The translations under genes were made by a program, and so were the position numbers. The notes beneath the pieces are model-generated. The model saw only the letters and a list, made by a program, of their open reading frames with translations. It had not been told where the DNA came from and searched no databases. DNA of 64,000 nucleotides, taken from NCBI GenBank assembly GCA_016192425.1, contig JACPUE010000014.1, positions 16,550-80,549 on the forward strand. The letters run 5' to 3'. The stretch is from Burkholderiales bacterium (lineage in GTDB: Bacteria > Pseudomonadota > Gammaproteobacteria > Burkholderiales > Burkholderiaceae_C). Shown in pieces: positions 36,745 to 44,400 of this stretch. How positions within the stretch are numbered: position 1 is the stretch's first letter; every line of letters begins with the position of its first letter.

Positions 36745-38775
36745 TCAGAGCGGCTGCACGCTGCCGGGCACGATGCGCGCATCGAACTCGCGCACCAGGG
36801 TCTGAACGAAGGGGTCGTTCTGCACAAGCTCCAGCGCGCGCTCCTGGCGGGCGTTCTGCCGCGCGGTGTTGCGCAGTGCGGGGCTGTCGGACACAGGCCC
36901 CAGCTCCACGCTGATGTCTTGCGCCAGGCCCGCGGCCTCCAGCGCGGCGCGCAGGCGCTCGCGGGTGCCGCTCTGGTTGAGCGATTCGCGCTCCACGCGC
37001 AGCAGCCAGTGCCCGCCGTCGCGCGCCACCAGTTGGGACTGCAAGGCCAGCTCGCGCACCAACGCAGTGATGGCCTCGCTGGCCACCAACTGCTGCACGG
37101 CGGCGTACCAGACCTCACCCTCCTCAGTGGGCACCAGGCGCCGGGCAGCGGGCGCGCCCCCGGGCTCGGCGGGCCGGGGCTGCAGGCGGGTGCTGTCCTG
37201 GCGCGGCTCACGCACGGGGATGGGGGCAACGCGCGGCGCGCCCTGCATCGCCAGCGGGGCGGGGCCAGGTGCTGCGGGCTGCGCTTGCGGCGCAGGGGCC
37301 AGGGCCTCGGGGTGGCGCACGGGCAGGCTTCTCAGGGGTGTGGGCGCTGTGGGTGGGCTGGCTGCCTCGGCCTGGACGCCAGGCGCTGCAGCGTCGGCCC
37401 GCGCTGGCCTCGGCGGGGCGAGCGGTGCTTCTGGCACTGCGGTGGGCTCGGGGGCGGGTGCCGCGCGGGCGGGCGACTCGGGGGCTGCAGGCGCAGCCAA
37501 GGGTTCCGCAGGTGCGTCTTGCGCTATTGTTTTGATAGCTGCTTGCGCAGTATATTCGGGCACTGGGGCCGATTTTTGCTCAAAATCCTGCGACGCCGCC
37601 GCTGCGCTGGCGCCTGCCGCCGTGGCGCCATTCTCAGCAGGTTTCAGTGTTTTTTTTTCTGCCGCACCCCCTGGGGCTTTGAAGGGCAGCAAGCGCAGCA
37701 GCACCATGGTGAGCGCAGCGTATTCGTCGGGCGCCAGGCCCAGTTCGGCGCGGCCGTGCAGGCAGATGCTGTAGAGCAGCTGCGTCTCATCGGCGGGCAG
37801 CAAGGCGGCCAGGCGCTGCACCTCGGCCGCCTCGGGGTCGCTGGCGTCGCCGCCGTCCAGGCCCGGCACGGCCTGCAGCACGGCCATGCGCTGCAGCACG
37901 GTGACCATTTCCTCCAGCGTGGAGGCGGCGGACAGGCCCAATTGGCGCAGCGCCTCGACCGTCTGCACCACGGTGCGGCCGTCGGCCTGGGCCAGGGCTT
38001 CGATCAGGCGCAGCACATGGCTGCGGTCCACGCTGCCCAGCATCTGGCGCACGGTGGCTTCTTCGAGGCTGCCGCCGCCAAAGGCGATGGCCTGGTCGGT
38101 GAGCGAGAGCGCGTCGCGCATGGAGCCGCGCGCCGCGCGCGCCAGCAGGCGCAGGGCCTGGGGCTGCGCCTGCACCTGCTCGGTGGCCAGCACCTGGGCC
38201 AGGTGCTCCAGCACCGTCTCAGGCGCCATGGGGCGCAGGTTGAACTGCAGGCAGCGGCTGAGCACGGTGACCGGCACCTTCTGCGGGTCGGTCGTGGCAA
38301 GCACGAACTTGAGGTACTCGGGCGGCTCTTCCAGCGTCTTGAGCATGGCGTTGAAGGCCGTGTTGGTCAGCATGTGCACTTCGTCGATCATGAAGACCTT
38401 GAAGCGCCCCTGCACCGGCTTGTAGACGGCCTGCTCCAGCAGGCCCTGCACCTCGTCCACGCCGCGGTTGGAGGCCGCGTCCAGCTCGGTGTAGTCAGGG
38501 AAACGGCCGCTGTCGATGTCGGTGCAGGCCGGGCACACGCCGCAGGGCGTGGCGGTGATGCCGCCCTGCCCGTCAGGCCCCTGGCAGTTGAGCGACTTGG
38601 CCAGAATGCGCGACACCGTGGTCTTGCCCACGCCGCGCGTGCCCGTGAACAAATAGGCATGGTGCAGCCGCTGCTGCGTGAGCGCGTTGGTCAACGCCTG
38701 CACCACATGCTGCTGCCCCACCATTTCAGTGAAGTTGCGCGGGCGGTACTTGCGGGCGAGCACGAGGTAAGACAT
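36745..38775 (-). CDS. dnaX: DNA polymerase III subunit gamma/tau
   Basis: Clamp-loader ATPase and organiser of the replisome. The 676-residue tau form begins MSYLVLARKYRP, has Walker A GTRGVGKT, a zinc-binding Cys cluster (CGVCPAC), Walker B/sensor elements and the LSRC motif. Domains I-III end near residue 370, followed by a Pro/Ala-rich linker and a C-terminal domain for helicase and polymerase contacts. An A9 run at codons 373-376 (37650-37658) is a likely slippage site yielding a ~376-380-residue gamma form. The linker contains an inverted copy of the dispersed hairpin element (about residues 397-418, including AIKTIA). Upstream in-frame extension to 38997 passes through repeat family B and is rejected. 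Confidence 0.95.
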   Translation of the reverse strand: MSYLVLARKYRPRNFTEMVGQQHVVQALTNALTQQRLHHAYLFTGTRGVGKTTVSRILAKSLNCQGPDGQGGITATPCGVCPACTDIDSGRFPDYTELDAASNRGVDEVQGLLEQAVYKPVQGRFKVFMIDEVHMLTNTAFNAMLKTLEEPPEYLKFVLATTDPQKVPVTVLSRCLQFNLRPMAPETVLEHLAQVLATEQVQAQPQALRLLARAARGSMRDALSLTDQAIAFGGGSLEEATVRQMLGSVDRSHVLRLIEALAQADGRTVVQTVEALRQLGLSAASTLEEMVTVLQRMAVLQAVPGLDGGDASDPEAAEVQRLAALLPADETQLLYSICLHGRAELGLAPDEYAALTMVLLRLLPFKAPGGAAEKKTLKPAENGATAAGASAAAASQDFEQKSAPVPEYTAQAAIKTIAQDAPAEPLAAPAAPESPARAAPAPEPTAVPEAPLAPPRPARADAAAPGVQAEAASPPTAPTPLRSLPVRHPEALAPAPQAQPAAPGPAPLAMQGAPRVAPIPVREPRQDSTRLQPRPAEPGGAPAARRLVPTEEGEVWYAAVQQLVASEAITALVRELALQSQLVARDGGHWLLRVERESLNQSGTRERLRAALEAAGLAQDISVELGPVSDSPALRNTARQNARQERALELVQNDPFVQTLVREFDARIVPGSVQPL
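37523..37587 (+). repeat. Dispersed hairpin element, copy 5 (inside dnaX, antisense to it)
   Basis: The plus strand reads GCTATTGTTTTGATAGC, TGCTTGCGC, CTGGGGCC and ends CTCAAAATC. It is translated from the opposite strand as dnaX codons of the interdomain linker. Because the terminal hairpin is near-symmetric, the DnaX protein still contains AIKTIA. Confidence 0.75.
37650..37658 (-). other. A9 slippage site in dnaX
   Basis: The coding strand reads GCA GAA AAA AAA ACA CTG. A -1 shift gives five further codons and then TGA; a +1 shift (one A lost) gives CAC and then TGA. Both alternative frames stop at once, right after domain III, as expected for producing gamma. Thermus dnaX uses an A9 run for transcriptional slippage (established); function here is inferred. 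Confidence 0.65.
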
Positions 38776-38890
38776 TCGCGCGATTCTACGGCCCATGGAC
38801 TGCAAGGTTTTGGTAGGGCGTCCACCACCCTCTACTGCACTTTGTCGCTCTACCATACTTGCAATACTGGCGCGCACCACGCGAGAGATG

Positions 38891-38988
38891 CCGCGCAAGG
38901 GCCGCCCCGCAGCGCTGGCATCGTCCCCCTTCCCGAATTGCGCAGCAATTCGAGAGAAGGGGGAAACGGCGCAGCCGTTCAGGGGGTA
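38891..38988 (+). repeat. GC-rich repeat family B, copy 2
   Basis: Starts CCGCGCAAGGGCCGCCCCGC and contains GAATTGCGCAGCAATTC and CCCCCTTC/GAAGGGGG arms. It lies between dnaX and the 4.5S RNA gene, in the same orientation as copy 1 at 35481, so the two flank recR-ybaB-dnaX. Confidence 0.65.
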
Positions 38989-38992
38989 GAAT
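38987..38992 (+). promoter_or_regulatory. -10 element of the 4.5S RNA gene
   Basis: TAGAAT lies nine bases before the first paired base of the SRP RNA. No convincing -35 is visible because the upstream sequence is repeat family B. Confidence 0.4.
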
Positions 38993-39000
38993 CCCATCTT

Positions 39001-39095
39001 GACGGGCCTCCCCGCATGGTGAAGCGGCCAACCGGGTCAGGTGGGGAACCAAGCAGCCCTAACTGTGGAGCCAGTGCCGGGGGTAAGGCTCGTCA
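39001..39095 (+). ncRNA. ffs: 4.5S signal recognition particle RNA
   Basis: A ~95 nt hairpin RNA. The ends pair (GACGGGCCTCCCC with GGGGG..AGGCTCGTC), and the apical region carries the conserved GGTCAGGTGGGGAACCAAGC segment around the GGAA tetraloop that binds the Ffh M domain. It forms the core of the signal recognition particle with Ffh. It is divergent from dnaX-ybaB-recR, the cluster next to which SRP RNA also lies in Bacillus. A T-rich stretch (TTCTTCTTT) follows directly. Ends are set by pairing, so they may be off by a few bases. Confidence 0.85.
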
Positions 39096-39160
39096 ACTTC
39101 TTCTTTGCGCACCCCAACCGGGGCTGCGCTTTCCACCGCAACCGAACGCTGCCCTGCCCC

Positions 39161-40732
39161 GTGCGTTCCTCCCACACCATTGCCCCGTATTGCCTGCGCT
39201 GGTTTTTGTGGCTGGCCTGCGCCCTGGCGGCGCCCGTGTGGGCGGGCCCCTGGGTGGACGCGGCGGGTCGCCCTACCCCTGCAGCGCACCAGGCCACCGC
39301 CCTGCTGGCCGATGCCGCCAGCGAGGGCCTGCGCCCTCAGGACTACGCTGCCGACACCCTGGCACGCGCGGTGCAGGCCGCGTCCCAAGGCCCGGCCCTG
39401 GATGCAGCGCGCGCCGCGCTGCTGGACAATGCGCTCCATGCCGCCCTGCAGGCCTATCTGGCCGACCTGCACACGGGCCGCATCCACCCGCAGGCGGTGC
39501 AGGCCGGCTTCCGCCCCGACCGCTTGCCAGCGTTCGACCCCGGCAGCTTTTTGCAAACGGCGCTGGCAGCCCCCGCCCTGGGCCCGGCGCTGCGCGCCGC
39601 CGCTCCCGGCGTGCCGCAGTACGCACTGCTGCGCACGGCGCTGGCGCAGTACCGCACCCTGGCGCACCGCCCCGCATGGGATGCGCCCCTGCCGCCCCTG
39701 CCCGCAGGCCGCAAGCTGGAACCCGGCCAGGCCTGGCCCGGCCTTGCGCGGCTCGCCCAGCGGCTTGCGGCGCTGGGCGACCTGCCTGCCAGCACCCCGG
39801 CCCTCACCACCTACGACGCTGCGCTGCAGGACGCCGTGCGCGCCTTCCAGCAGCGCCACGCACTGGCAGCCGACGGCGTGCTGGGCCGTTCCACCATTGC
39901 GCAGCTGGAGGTCACGCCCGAACAGCGGGCACAGCAAATCATGCTCACCATGGAACGCCTGCGCTGGACGCCGCTGCAGCAGGCCGCGCGCGTGGTGGAA
40001 GTGAACGTGCCCGAATTTGTGCTGCGCGCCTACGAGCTGCGGGCAGGCCAGCACACCCCGGTGCTGCAGATGAACGTGATCGTGGGCAACTCGGTGCGCA
40101 AAACGCACACGCCGCTGTTCGACGAGGACATGCGCTCCATCGAATTCAACCCGTACTGGAACGTTCCGCCCTCCATCGCGCACGAGGAAACCGTGGCCCA
40201 CCTGCGCCGCAACCCGGCCTATTTCACGCAGCAGGGCCTGGAGTTTGTGGACGCCCAGGGCCAGGCCCACACCGCGCTGAATGACGCCGACCTGGAGGCC
40301 GTGCTGCAGGGCCAGATGCGCCTGCGCCAGCGCCCCGGCCCGCGCAACGCCCTGGGCGACATCAAGTTCGTGCTGCCCAACAGCAACAGCATTTACCTGC
40401 ACCACACGCCCAGCACCGGGCTGTTTGCGCGCGAGCGGCGCGACTTCAGCCACGGCTGCATCCGGGTGCAGGACCCGGTGGCGCTGGCGCACTTCGTGTT
40501 GCAGGACGACCCCGCCTGGACGCCCGAGCGCATCCGCCAGGCCATGGGCCGGGGCCAGCCCCATACCGTGCGCCTGCCCCAGCCTGTGCCCGTGGTGATT
40601 GCCTACAGCACCGCCGTCGTCAAAGACGGCCGGGTGCATTTTTTTGCCGACCTCTACGGCCAGGACCGGCTGCTGGCCAATGCCCTGGAGCGCGAATCAC
40701 GTGCACGGCAAGCCAAGCTCCAGGCACGCTGA
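39161..40732 (+). CDS. L,D-transpeptidase of the YcbB/LdtD type
   Basis: Periplasmic enzyme forming 3-3 peptidoglycan cross-links. With a GTG start at 39161 it has 523 residues: a signal peptide (cleavage near VWA-GP), a peptidoglycan-binding domain (AVRAFQQRHALAADGVLGRST) and a YkuD catalytic domain with His431 and Cys433 in SHGCIRV. The start is uncertain: no ATG lies near the signal peptide, and the upstream ATG at 39041 is inside the 4.5S RNA, so it is rejected. The gene probably shares the 4.5S promoter region or has one between 39096 and 39160. Confidence 0.85.
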   Translation: MRSSHTIAPYCLRWFLWLACALAAPVWAGPWVDAAGRPTPAAHQATALLADAASEGLRPQDYAADTLARAVQAASQGPALDAARAALLDNALHAALQAYLADLHTGRIHPQAVQAGFRPDRLPAFDPGSFLQTALAAPALGPALRAAAPGVPQYALLRTALAQYRTLAHRPAWDAPLPPLPAGRKLEPGQAWPGLARLAQRLAALGDLPASTPALTTYDAALQDAVRAFQQRHALAADGVLGRSTIAQLEVTPEQRAQQIMLTMERLRWTPLQQAARVVEVNVPEFVLRAYELRAGQHTPVLQMNVIVGNSVRKTHTPLFDEDMRSIEFNPYWNVPPSIAHEETVAHLRRNPAYFTQQGLEFVDAQGQAHTALNDADLEAVLQGQMRLRQRPGPRNALGDIKFVLPNSNSIYLHHTPSTGLFARERRDFSHGCIRVQDPVALAHFVLQDDPAWTPERIRQAMGRGQPHTVRLPQPVPVVIAYSTAVVKDGRVHFFADLYGQDRLLANALERESRARQAKLQAR

Positions 40733-40752
40733 GCCCTTGGCCCAGGACATGC

Positions 40753-41463
40753 TCAGTGCTTGTGCTTTTTGGGCCTTGCCTTGTGCGTACCCTGCGGGGC
40801 CGGTGGCTGCGCCGCCCCTGGAGCCCCCTGCGCCGCCTTGCCCTTGCTGCCCAGGCGCGATTCCTTGCCCTGGATGAGCCGGGTGATGTTCTCCTTGTGG
40901 CGCCAGACCAGCAAAGCAGCCATCACCACGATGGCGCCGGTGACGGGGCGTTCGGCATTCCACAGCAGGCCCGAGGCCAGCACATACGCCACCGGCGACA
41001 GCACCGCGGCCGACAGCGATGCCAGCGACGAATAGCGCGAAACCGCCGCCACCGCCAGCCACAGCAGGCCCAGCACCAGCCCCAGCCAGGCGCTGATGCC
41101 CACCAGCACCCCCAGCGCCGTGGCCACGCCCTTGCCGCCCTCGAAGCGGAAGAACACCGGCCACAGGTGGCCCAGGAAAGCCGCCAGCCCCACCAGCGCC
41201 AGCGTGAATTCACCCATGCCCCAGGGCTCGCCAAACCAGCGCACCAGCACCACGGGCAGCCAGCCCTTGACGGCGTCGAGCAGCAGCGTGACCACCGCCG
41301 CCGCCTTGCTGCCCGAGCGCAGCACATTGGTGGCGCCAGGGTTCTTGCTGCCGTAGGTGCGCGGATCGTTCAGCCCCATGGCGCGGGAGACGATGACGGC
41401 AAACGACAGCGAACCCAGCAAATAGGCCGCCAGCACGGCGAGAACGGAATAGACGACGGGCAC
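40753..41463 (-). CDS. plsY: Acyl-phosphate:glycerol-3-phosphate acyltransferase PlsY
   Basis: Inner-membrane enzyme that makes lysophosphatidic acid from acyl-phosphate, the first committed phospholipid step with PlsX. The 236-residue protein has multiple hydrophobic segments and the family motifs GSKNPGATNVLR and FRFEGGKGVAT, plus a basic Lys/His-rich C-terminal tail. It begins with GTG at 41463, with AGGAG eight bases upstream. Convergent with the L,D-transpeptidase gene. Confidence 0.93.
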   Translation of the reverse strand: MPVVYSVLAVLAAYLLGSLSFAVIVSRAMGLNDPRTYGSKNPGATNVLRSGSKAAAVVTLLLDAVKGWLPVVLVRWFGEPWGMGEFTLALVGLAAFLGHLWPVFFRFEGGKGVATALGVLVGISAWLGLVLGLLWLAVAAVSRYSSLASLSAAVLSPVAYVLASGLLWNAERPVTGAIVVMAALLVWRHKENITRLIQGKESRLGSKGKAAQGAPGAAQPPAPQGTHKARPKKHKH

Positions 41464-41553
41464 GAAACACTCTCCTGAATTCAGCAATGCGCCGCGAGGC
41501 TGCGGCACGGTGCGGGGGCCATTCTGCCAGCCCCCGCCGGGCACCCTGCCCTG

Positions 41554-42057
41554 TCAGTCCGCCAGCGCGCACTGCACAGGCTTGGCCCCCAGCAGGCGCA
41601 CGCAGACCTGCGGGTCCATCTGTACCAGGTAACCCCGGCGCCCGCCGTTGATGGCGATGCGTGACAGTTGCAGGATGCTTTCCTCGATATAGACGGGCAT
41701 GTCGCGCCGCGTGCCGAACGGCGAGGTGCCGCCCACCAGGTAACCACTGTGGCGCTGGGCCACCTCGGGCGTGCAGGGCTCGACCGACTTGGCGCCGATC
41801 TGGCGCGCCAGGTTCTTGGTGGAGACCTTGCGGTCGCCGTGCATGAGCACGATCAGCGGCTTGGCATCCTGGTCCTGCATCACCAGGGTCTTGACCACAT
41901 GGTGCTCGTCCAGCCCAAGCTGGCGCGCCGACTCGGCCGTGCCGCCGTGCTCCACATACTCGTAGGGGTGGCCGGTGAACTCCACCTGGTGCGCCTTGAG
42001 CATCTGTGTGGCGGGGGTTTCGCTCACATGCGCGGTCTTACCTTCTTTTTTGGCCAT
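41554..42057 (-). CDS. ybaK: YbaK/EbsC-type aminoacyl-tRNA deacylase
   Basis: A 167-residue editing enzyme expected to hydrolyse mischarged Cys-tRNA(Pro). Family features are KTLVMQDQDAKPLIVLMHGDRKVSTKNLAR, with the conserved Lys, and GGTSPFGTRRDMPVYIEE near the C-terminus. Hairpin-element copy 6 lies immediately upstream of its ATG, so the element occupies the 5' untranslated region. Confidence 0.92.
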   Translation of the reverse strand: MAKKEGKTAHVSETPATQMLKAHQVEFTGHPYEYVEHGGTAESARQLGLDEHHVVKTLVMQDQDAKPLIVLMHGDRKVSTKNLARQIGAKSVEPCTPEVAQRHSGYLVGGTSPFGTRRDMPVYIEESILQLSRIAINGGRRGYLVQMDPQVCVRLLGAKPVQCALAD

Positions 42058-42060
42058 TTT

Positions 42061-42127
42061 ACTATGATTTTGATAGCTGCTTACGCTTTACCAATAAGCG
42101 CTGCAGGCCAATTTTGCCTCAAAAACC
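42061..42127 (+). repeat. Dispersed hairpin element, copy 6
   Basis: The plus strand reads ACTATGATTTTGATAGC, TGCTTACGC, AAGCGCTGCAGGCC and ends CTCAAAAAC. It makes up essentially the whole 71 bp between the aldo/keto reductase stop and the ybaK start. Confidence 0.78.
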
Positions 42128-42128
42128 A

Positions 42129-43190
42129 TCACAAGGCCGGGTCGCCCAGCTCCCAGCGGATGGCGTCAATCTGCGCCAGCAGCTCGGGCGACAGCTGCGT
42201 GCCCCAGGCATCCAGGTCTTCGTCGAGCTGCGCGAGCGAAGTCACGCCGATGATGGTGCTGGCCACCTGCCACTTGGTGTAGCAGAACGCCAGCGCCATG
42301 CGCGTGGGCGTGAGGCCGTGCTCGCGCGCGAGCTGGTTGTAGCGGCGCGCCGCCTGCAGCGCCTCAGGCCGGCCCCAGCGCTGCTTGCGCACCGATTCAT
42401 AGCGCGCCATGCGCGCGCCCTGGGGCGCATCCGGGCCGGTGGTGCCGCTCTGGTCGAACTTGCCCGTCAGCAGGCCGAAGGCCAGCGGTGAATAGGCCAG
42501 CAGCGGCACACCCAGGCGGTGGCAGGTTTCGTCGAGCGCGTTTTCATACGTGCGATTCAGCAAGCAGTACGGGTTCTGCACCGAGGCCACGCGCGGCAGG
42601 CCATGCTGCTCGGCCAGGCGCACGAACTCGTGCACGCCGTAAGGCGTTTCGTTCGACAGGCCGATGGCGCGCACCTTGCCCGCCTTCACCAGGCCCGCCA
42701 GCGCATCAAGCTGCTCGCGGATGGGCGTCTGCGAGACCTCCTTGGCCGGGTCGTAGTAACGCGTGCCAAAGGCGGGCACATGGCGCTCGGGCCAGTGGAT
42801 CTGGTAGAGGTCGATCACCTCGGTCTGCAGGCGGCGCAGGCTGCCCTCGCACGAGGCCACGATGTCGGCTGCCGTCAGCCCCAAGCCCTCGCGGATCCAG
42901 GGCATGCCGCGCGAAGGGCCGGCCACCTTGGTGGCCAGCACCAGCTTCTGCCGCTGGCCGGGGTGCTGCGCGAACCAGCGGCCCAGGATGGTCTCGGTGG
43001 CGCCGCAGGTCTCGGCCCGCGCGGGCACGGAATACATCTCGGCCGTGTCGAGGAAGTTCACGCCACGCCCGAAAGCGCGGTCGAGGATGGCAAACGCATC
43101 CGGCTCGGCCACCTGCTCGCCGAAAGTCATGGTGCCCAGGCAGATGGGAGAAACTTTCAGGCCGCTGTGGCCCAGGGCGACGGTCTTCAT
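42129..43190 (-). CDS. Aldo/keto reductase, Tas-like
   Basis: NADPH-dependent (beta/alpha)8 oxidoreductase of 353 residues. It closely resembles the E. coli Tas protein: LGTMTFGEQ near the N-terminus, the catalytic set in DTAEMYSVP (Asp, Tyr), TKVAGPSRG (Lys) and IHWPER (His), and cofactor-site segments GLSNET and YSPLAFGLLTGK. The physiological substrate is unknown. ATG 43190 aligns with the family start; ATG 43205 five codons upstream is possible, and neither has a clear SD. Confidence 0.88.
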   Translation of the reverse strand: MKTVALGHSGLKVSPICLGTMTFGEQVAEPDAFAILDRAFGRGVNFLDTAEMYSVPARAETCGATETILGRWFAQHPGQRQKLVLATKVAGPSRGMPWIREGLGLTAADIVASCEGSLRRLQTEVIDLYQIHWPERHVPAFGTRYYDPAKEVSQTPIREQLDALAGLVKAGKVRAIGLSNETPYGVHEFVRLAEQHGLPRVASVQNPYCLLNRTYENALDETCHRLGVPLLAYSPLAFGLLTGKFDQSGTTGPDAPQGARMARYESVRKQRWGRPEALQAARRYNQLAREHGLTPTRMALAFCYTKWQVASTIIGVTSLAQLDEDLDAWGTQLSPELLAQIDAIRWELGDPAL

Positions 43191-43326
43191 AGGTAATGTG
43201 GTCATCGGAAAATGCTGGAATAGTCCAGTGTACGGGGCCTGGCCACAGCCTGCAGCGTCACCCGCGCGACAAGCTGCGGGGCCTGGGCAGATATACACAA
43301 AGCATTTGCTTGGTAATAATCCAGCC

Positions 43327-44250
43327 ATGTACCAGGAACTCCAACCCGCGCGCAGCGAATACGTCCCCATCCGGCAACTGAACTACCACGTGCGCCTGTG
43401 GGGGCCCGACACCTCAGCCCTGCCGCCGCTGGTGCTGGTGCATGGCTGGATGGACGTGTCCGCGTCCTACCAGTTCGTGGTCGACGCGTTCTCGCAGGCC
43501 TTTGCGCAGGGGCGCCGCATCATCGCGCCCGACTGGCGCGGCTTTGGGCTGACGGCGCCGCCCGTGCCCACGGACCACTACTTCTTCCCCGACTACCTGG
43601 CCGACCTGGACCAGCTGCTGGACCACTACGCACCGGGCACGCCGGTCGATCTGGTGGGCCACAGCATGGGCGGCAACGTGGCCATGTTCTACGCCGGGGT
43701 TCGGCCCACGCGCGTGCGCCGCCTGGTCAACCTGGAAGGCTTTGGCATGCCCGCCAGCAAGCCCGCCAAGGCCCCCCAGCGCTACGCCGAGTGGATGGAC
43801 GAGCTCAAGGCCCTGCAGCGCGGCGAGATGGCCCTGAAAACCTACGGCAGCGCCGACGGCGTGGCCCGCCGCCTGATGAAGACCAACCCGCGCCTGCCCC
43901 AGGACAAGGCCCAGTGGCTGGCCCAGCACTGGGCACGCCCCAATGCGCAGGGGCAGTGGGAAATCCTGGGCGACGCCGCGCACAAGGTGACCAACGCCAC
44001 GCTCTTCCGCCTGGAAGAAGCCCTGGCGCTGTACGCCGCCATCACCGCGCCCACGCTCAGCATCGAGGCCAGCGACGACAGCCTGGGCCTGTGGTGGAAG
44101 GGCCGCTACACGCTGGAGGAATACCACCAGCGCCTGCAAAGCGTGCCCGACTGCCGCATCGCGCGCGTCGAAGACGCAGGCCACATGCTGCACCACGACC
44201 AGCCGCAGGCCGTGGCCGCATTGATCGAGGGTTTTCTGCAATCTGAATAA
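43327..44250 (+). CDS. Alpha/beta hydrolase
   Basis: A 307-residue alpha/beta-hydrolase-fold enzyme. The oxyanion region VLVHGWMDVS, nucleophile elbow GHSMGG (Ser113), and C-terminal His in DAGHMLHHDQP complete the expected triad. Esterase, lipase or epoxide-hydrolase-like activity is possible; the substrate is not predictable. Its stop lies beside hairpin-element copy 7, which separates it from prfB. Confidence 0.85.
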   Translation: MYQELQPARSEYVPIRQLNYHVRLWGPDTSALPPLVLVHGWMDVSASYQFVVDAFSQAFAQGRRIIAPDWRGFGLTAPPVPTDHYFFPDYLADLDQLLDHYAPGTPVDLVGHSMGGNVAMFYAGVRPTRVRRLVNLEGFGMPASKPAKAPQRYAEWMDELKALQRGEMALKTYGSADGVARRLMKTNPRLPQDKAQWLAQHWARPNAQGQWEILGDAAHKVTNATLFRLEEALALYAAITAPTLSIEASDDSLGLWWKGRYTLEEYHQRLQSVPDCRIARVEDAGHMLHHDQPQAVAALIEGFLQSE

Positions 44251-44302
44251 AAAGGCCTCTAGAGCCCGTTGACAGGGCGCTAGAAGCTATATATTTGATA
44301 GC
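44250..44302 (-). repeat. Dispersed hairpin element, copy 7
   Basis: The minus strand reads GCTATCAAATATATAGC, then TTCTAGCGCCC..GGGCTCTAG and AGGCC. It lies directly after the hydrolase gene and 98 bp before prfB, on the 3' side of the hydrolase transcript. Confidence 0.7.
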
Positions 44303-44400
44303 ACCACTCGCCCAGAGCGTGCCTGCGCGCACTGCAAGCCCGGGAGCGGCCCGCGCATGAGAAAATCGCGGGTTATTCAGAACACTCAGGATTGCACACC

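Noticed and set aside
38776..38997. N-terminal extension of DnaX to 38997
   Set aside because: The 74 extra residues pass through repeat family B and the 4.5S promoter region. Family members start at MSYLVLARKYRP.
39041..39160. ATG 39041 as start of the L,D-transpeptidase
   Set aside because: It lies within the 4.5S RNA, and the extra 40 residues precede the signal peptide with no family resemblance.
36919..40284. 1121-codon plus-strand open frame
   Set aside because: It runs antisense through dnaX, then through repeat family B and the 4.5S RNA, and out of frame through the transpeptidase gene. No coherent protein.
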